A stretch of DNA of 64,000 bases from Anas platyrhynchos (lineage: Eukaryota; Chordata; Aves; Anseriformes; Anatidae): assembly GCF_047663525.1 (NCBI RefSeq), contig NC_092611.1, positions 8,903,001 through 8,967,000 on the forward strand, in the 5' to 3' direction. Shown one piece after another: positions 60,631 through 64,000 of this stretch. The position numbers and the translations under genes are program-made. Every line of letters starts with the position of its first letter. The first letter of the stretch is position 1. The notes beneath the pieces are model-generated. The model ran no database searches and was not told the origin of the DNA. It worked only from the letters and a program-made list of their open reading frames with translations.

Positions 60631-60655
60631 CATCGAGTGCATCACAAAGCGCCAG

Positions 60656-60661
60656 TTTATT
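60656..60661 (-). terminator. APOA4: APOA4 poly(A) signal
   Basis: AATAAA on the minus strand, 50 bases past the APOA4 stop. Cleavage is expected at about 60636-60642. Confidence 0.85.
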
Positions 60662-60710
60662 TCCGCCCCGCGGAGAAGCCCCGAATGCTACTGGGGGAGT
60701 GAGGGGGGGC

Positions 60711-62061
60711 TCACTCCTCTGCCTGCTCTGTGGTGCTGAGGAAGGTGGCCACCTTCTCCCGCACCTCCTTCTCCAGCAGGTCCAGGTGGTCCTCCACGCC
60801 CGCCGTGCCCGACTCCAGCTTCTGCCGCATCTCCTCCAGCCGCTGCACCAGCTGCTGCCCGAAGGCCTCTCCGACGGGGGCCGCCTGCCTCTGGAAAGCC
60901 TCCACCGTCTGCCCCACGCGCTCCTCCAGCTGCTGGGCCAGCGGGGCCAAGCGCTGCTGCAGCCCCTCGGCATCGCTCTGCAGCGCCTGCTGCAGCTCCA
61001 GCGCCAGGGGGCTGAGCTGGGAGCGCAGCTCCTCCAGGTTGGTAGCCAGGCGTGTGCGCAGCTCCTCGGCCGCCTTCTCCATCTGCAGCGAGAGGCTCTC
61101 CAGCTGCCGGTTGAGGCCGTCCTGCACCTCCTGGGCATAAGGGCTCAGCCCCTTGCGCAGCCCCTCCACGCTCTGCGCCACCTGCCCCTTCAGGTCATCG
61201 GCCAGCGGCGTCAGCTGCCCCCGCAGGTTCTCCACGCTGCTGTCGATCTGCTCCTGCAGCCGCTGTGCGTAGGGGCTGAGGGAGGCCTGGATGCTGCCCG
61301 CGTTGTCCTGCAGCCGCTCCCGCAGCTCGGCGGCGTAGGGCTCCAGCGCCCGCCGCAGCTCCCCGGTGCCGCGGTCCACCTGCGAGCGCAGCTCCTCGGC
61401 GTAGGGGCTCAGCTTGGCCTGCAGCTCGCGGATGTTGGTGCCGATCTGCTGGTGCACCTCGTCGGCGTAGGGCGCCAGCTTGGCCTGCAGCTCAGCCAGC
61501 TCCTTGCGGATCTGCTCCTTCAGCCGCTGCGAGTCCTGTGCCAGCCGCGCCTGCAGCTCCGTGGCGAAGGGCACCAGGCGCCGCTGCAGCTCCTCGGTGT
61601 ACGAGTTCATGCTCTTCAGGTTGCCCTGCAGCAGGGTGCTGCGGAGAGCGGGTGGTCAGTGCCCAGCACCCAGCACCCAGCACCCAGCACCCAGCGCCCT
61701 CCCCTGCCCCGCAGCCCCCAGTGCCGCAGCAGCCCCTGCACTCACTTGATCTGCTTGGTGATCTCGGCTTGCTGCAGCTGGTCCACGGTCTCCTTGGCAT
61801 TGCTGCCCAGCTCACTGAAGTACTTCCAGAGCACGGTGGCCACCTGGTCCGCGCTGACATCAGCCTGCGTCCCTGCAGGGACACGGACACGGGGTCAGCG
61901 CTGGCACTGCCACGCTCAGAGACCCCCCCGGCCATCATGCCAGGTCCCCTCCCCAAGGCAGAGCCCCGTGCTCAGCCCCACAACCCCCCCCACGGCCCCT
62001 GCTATGCCTCACCCGCGATGGCGAGGAGCGCCAAGAAGAGGGCGGCCACCTTGGGAGACAT
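60711..62061 (-). CDS. APOA4: Apolipoprotein A-IV precursor
   Basis: Secreted exchangeable apolipoprotein of chylomicrons, VLDL and HDL. Coding exons 62013-62061, 61746-61872 and 60711-61638 join in phase to 367 aa. Signal peptide: [20 protein letters not shown], cleavage expected before DVSADQV. Exon 3 encodes a run of 22-residue amphipathic helices, most opening with Pro ([48 protein letters not shown]). It is APOA4 rather than APOA1 or APOA5 because of the [20 protein letters not shown] segment and the [19 protein letters not shown] end, which match mammalian apoA-IV. The Gln/Glu-rich tail of mammalian apoA-IV is absent; the protein ends STTEQAEE. The 5' UTR has no intron, as in mammalian APOA4. 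Divergent to APOC3. Confidence 0.95.
61658..61697. repeat. 7-bp tandem repeat in APOA4 intron 2
   Basis: About five copies of CAGCACC lie within the 107-base intron 2 of APOA4, just inside the 3' splice site region on the minus strand. Confidence 0.9.
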
Positions 62062-62135
62062 CCTGAGCGGTGCAGGAGAGGCTCCCCTGTGCTGCTGCTT
62101 CCTGCAGGACCTGCCGAGCCGGGCAGTGCCGGCGG

Positions 62136-62144
62136 CTATTTATG
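62136..62144 (-). promoter_or_regulatory. APOA4: APOA4 TATA box
   Basis: CATAAATAG on the minus strand, about 75 bases upstream of the ATG, predicting a start site near 62106-62112. The spacing agrees with an unspliced 5' UTR of about 45-50 bases. Confidence 0.75.
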
Positions 62145-62198
62145 CTCCCCGAGCAGCCTCGCCGCTTCCACGCAGGCCTGAGCCACGGATCCCAGGCT

Positions 62199-62207
62199 TG
62201 GACTTTA
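62199..62207 (-). promoter_or_regulatory. APOA4: HNF4-type site upstream of APOA4
   Basis: TAAAGTCCA on the minus strand, one base from the HNF4-specific half CAAAGTCCA. It lies about 90-100 bases upstream of the predicted APOA4 start site, as expected for a liver/intestine apolipoprotein promoter. Binding is inferred. Confidence 0.45.
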
Positions 62208-62888
62208 GCAAGGTCGCAACGTGGAAGGGCCTGACGTGTGCTGATAGCACCCGCGGCTCTGCCAGCCCTCTGGTTGGGTGCCAAAGGCCAGCGCTGCCAG
62301 GGCGTGTGGGCAAACCCAGCGAGGGGCTGGGGGCAGCACGGGGACCCGGGGCTGAGACCCTTCTGGGATGGGGAGGCTGGGGGAGAGGGGACAGCACGCC
62401 GGAGTGGAGACTGGTGGGGATGTGCAGTGCTGGGGCGCAGCACAGGGGTGGCAGGGGCAGGGAGCAGCCGGGCAGCGGTGATGCTCGGATCAAGAGAGCC
62501 ACAGCCAAGGCCCTGCGATGCTCCCAGCCTCAGCACCTCGGGGTGCCCGGGGTTGGGGACACAGCCTGGGCACTGCCAGCAGCCCCCCGGGGTCAGGGCC
62601 CCCTGAGCAGAGGCAGCCCTGCGTTGTCCCAGGCCGGGAGTGGGTGCCACTGGATGTCACCCTTGTGCTGTGCGAGCCCATGGCAGCCCCGGGCCTGTCC
62701 CCACGGCCACCCTCAGCCCGGCGTGGCTGCGCACACACGTGTGTGCCCACACACATGCACAGCCCCCAGCCAGCCCCTGCAGCCTTGGCCCCCGCTGCTG
62801 GGGGATTTCTCAACTCCAAACGGGGGGGAGAAAAACCCATCCAGAGCAAACCTGGGAACGCGCCCCCTCCCCGCAGCCACTCCGCCGC

Positions 62889-62902
62889 TGACCTTTGCGC
62901 AA
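62889..62902. promoter_or_regulatory. APOC3: Composite HNF4 / C/EBP site in the APOC3 promoter
   Basis: TGACCTTTG (62889-62897; CAAAGGTCA on the other strand, an HNF4/nuclear-receptor half) overlaps the perfect C/EBP palindrome TTGCGCAA (62895-62902). It lies 30 bases upstream of the TATA box, about -60 to -75. The mammalian APOC3 proximal promoter has an HNF4 site (TGACCTTTGCCC) at the corresponding place. Confidence 0.7.
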
Positions 62903-62931
62903 GCACCCTCGGAGGCGGCTGTTGGGGAGGG

Positions 62932-62938
62932 TATAAAG
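62932..62938 (+). promoter_or_regulatory. APOC3: APOC3 TATA box
   Basis: TATAAAG, predicting transcription start near 62961. A noncoding first exon (about 62961-62990) ends at CAG|GTGAGT. Confidence 0.85.
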
Positions 62939-63113
62939 TGGGAGGCTGGGGCTGCCCCCACGGAGCAGAGCCCCGGCACAGCGCGCCCAGGTGAGTGGGG
63001 AAGCCCCCGGAAAGCATCAGGCCTGGGATGGGCACCAGGCACTGGGCAAAAGGGGTTGGGGATGGGGCCCCTGCCCACCACCCCACACCATGTGCTCTGC
63101 TCTCTCCCCAGCC

Positions 63114-63591
63114 ATGAAGGTCTCAGTCCTGCTCCTGCTCATCTGCGTGGCCGTCCTGGCAGTGGGAGCACGTAAGGGCGATGGGAGGGTGATGGGAGGA
63201 AGGGGTTGGAGGGAGCTCGGGGGGCGCGGGGCGCAGGGGTGCGCACGCAGCGCTCCCACCGGGCTTGTGCTCGCAGGGGCTGACACGCCCGATGACACGG
63301 ACACGGTGGTGAGGAAAGTGCAGGAGTACGTCAAGCAAGCCACCGACGTGGTCAAGTCGGTCTTCACCACGGTGCAGGAGTCAGAGGCAGCTCAGCAAGC
63401 CAGGTGCCCCCGCGCCCCAAAACCAGCCGGGCACCCTGCCCCCTGCCCACCGGCACGCGCCCGGTGCCGTGCTCTGACTGCGGTTCCCTTGCAGGAAATG
63501 GCTGTCGGACAACGCCGACGTGGTGAAGCAGCAGCTGGCCCGGCTGAAGGAGCAGCTCTCGGAGTTCTGGAAGCTGACGCCGGGCGCGTAG
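63114..63591 (+). CDS. APOC3: Apolipoprotein C-III precursor
   Basis: Small secreted apolipoprotein of triglyceride-rich particles. In mammals it inhibits lipoprotein lipase and slows remnant uptake. A noncoding exon 1 (about 62961-62990) is followed by exons 63112-63171 (ATG at 63114), 63277-63403 and 63495-63591. This is the four-exon layout of mammalian APOC3 with all GT-AG junctions in phase, giving 93 aa (human 99). A hydrophobic signal peptide (LLLLICVAVLAVG, cleavage expected after ARA) precedes a mature chain of about 72 residues. The family signature VQES-AAQQAR ends exon 3, and KWLSDN...LSEFWKL lies near the C-terminus, matching the SEFWDL region. It lacks the extended C-terminal tail of the human protein. 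Divergently transcribed from APOA4. Confidence 0.93.
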
Positions 63592-63693
63592 CCCTGCCGC
63601 GGGCTGGCGGGGGGCGGCCGGGTGCGGGTCCCACCTGGCCACCGGCCCCGGCTCCCCCACGGAGCGACGTGTGCCCTCCGTGGCGGTTCTTGT

Positions 63694-63699
63694 AATAAA
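63694..63699 (+). terminator. APOC3: APOC3 poly(A) signal
   Basis: AATAAA 103 bases after the APOC3 stop, followed by a GT-rich stretch. Cleavage is expected near 63715. Confidence 0.9.
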
Positions 63700-63719
63700 G
63701 TGGAGCTGAAGCGAGGTGG

Positions 63720-64000
63720 ATGGCTGTGCCGGGGGTCACTGGGGGCACGGGGTGGCGAGGAGGAGCGCGCAGCGTGGGCGAGGGAGGGCACGGGCTGGGG
63801 GTGTGCACCTCTGCCGTGGGCGAGCACCGCGCTGCACCAACACACACACACTGGGGTGCTGAGGGGATGCAGGGGCTGCAAGCTGGGAGGGTTCAGCCAA
63901 CACCAGAGCAGCCCCCACCGTGCCTGCCCACCCTGGCAGATGCTTCTTGATGCATTCGGTGTGACAGAGCCCGTGCTGGCCCAGCTCAGAGCCCTCGGAG
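63720..64000. other. APOC3 downstream intergenic
   Basis: G+C-rich unique sequence with a short CACACACACA run at about 63838-63850. By synteny APOA1 (minus strand) should follow beyond the window; no APOA1 coding sequence is recognisable here. Confidence 0.5.

Noticed and set aside
60402-62066. 554-codon frame on the plus strand across APOA4
   Set aside because: It is the complement of the APOA4 coding repeats. Leu/Gln/Arg-rich periodic composition results from G+C-rich 66-bp repeats on the opposite strand.
61538-63175. 545-codon plus-strand frame running through the APOA4-APOC3 promoter
   Set aside because: It crosses both promoters, an APOA4 exon and the APOC3 first intron. It is open only because the DNA is G+C-rich.

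Overview
The window is nuclear DNA from a bird, very probably a gene-dense microchromosome. The evidence is intron-bearing vertebrate genes, an amniote apolipoprotein cluster in its known order, avian/reptilian CR1 LINE fossils, compact introns and strong G+C/A+T alternation. Species cannot be named from sequence alone.

Layout. Positions 1 to about 48 kb are a gene desert. I find no exon there with splice sites and a recognisable protein. It alternates G+C-rich stretches with A+T-rich islands full of homeodomain-type TAAT/ATTA words, POU octamers and forkhead words, the usual look of long-range regulatory DNA. Apart from one degraded CR1 fragment (about 9.9-10.1 kb) I recognise no interspersed repeat there. 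Two islands 13 kb apart (about 31.8 and 45.1 kb) are diverged copies of one element.

From about 48 kb the window is gene-dense: BUD13 (minus, 12 coding exons, 652 aa), ZPR1 (minus, 14 coding exons, 445 aa), APOA4 (minus, 3 exons, 367 aa) and APOC3 (plus, 4 exons, 93 aa). All exon boundaries below were read from splice sites and reading phase, and each predicted protein is continuous with a stop codon. BUD13 and ZPR1 are housekeeping genes (pre-mRNA retention and splicing; eEF1A-linked zinc-finger protein) with G+C-rich promoters carrying clustered GGGCGTGG boxes. APOA4 and APOC3 are liver/intestine lipoprotein genes with TATA boxes, transcribed divergently from about 0.85 kb of shared upstream DNA holding HNF4-like and C/EBP-like sites.

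The order BUD13-ZPR1-APOA4-APOC3 matches mammalian 11q23-type synteny, but the mammalian APOA5 is not in the short ZPR1-APOA4 gap. APOA1 would be expected just beyond the right edge. By synteny the desert probably separates this cluster from CADM1, which is inference because CADM1 is not in the window.
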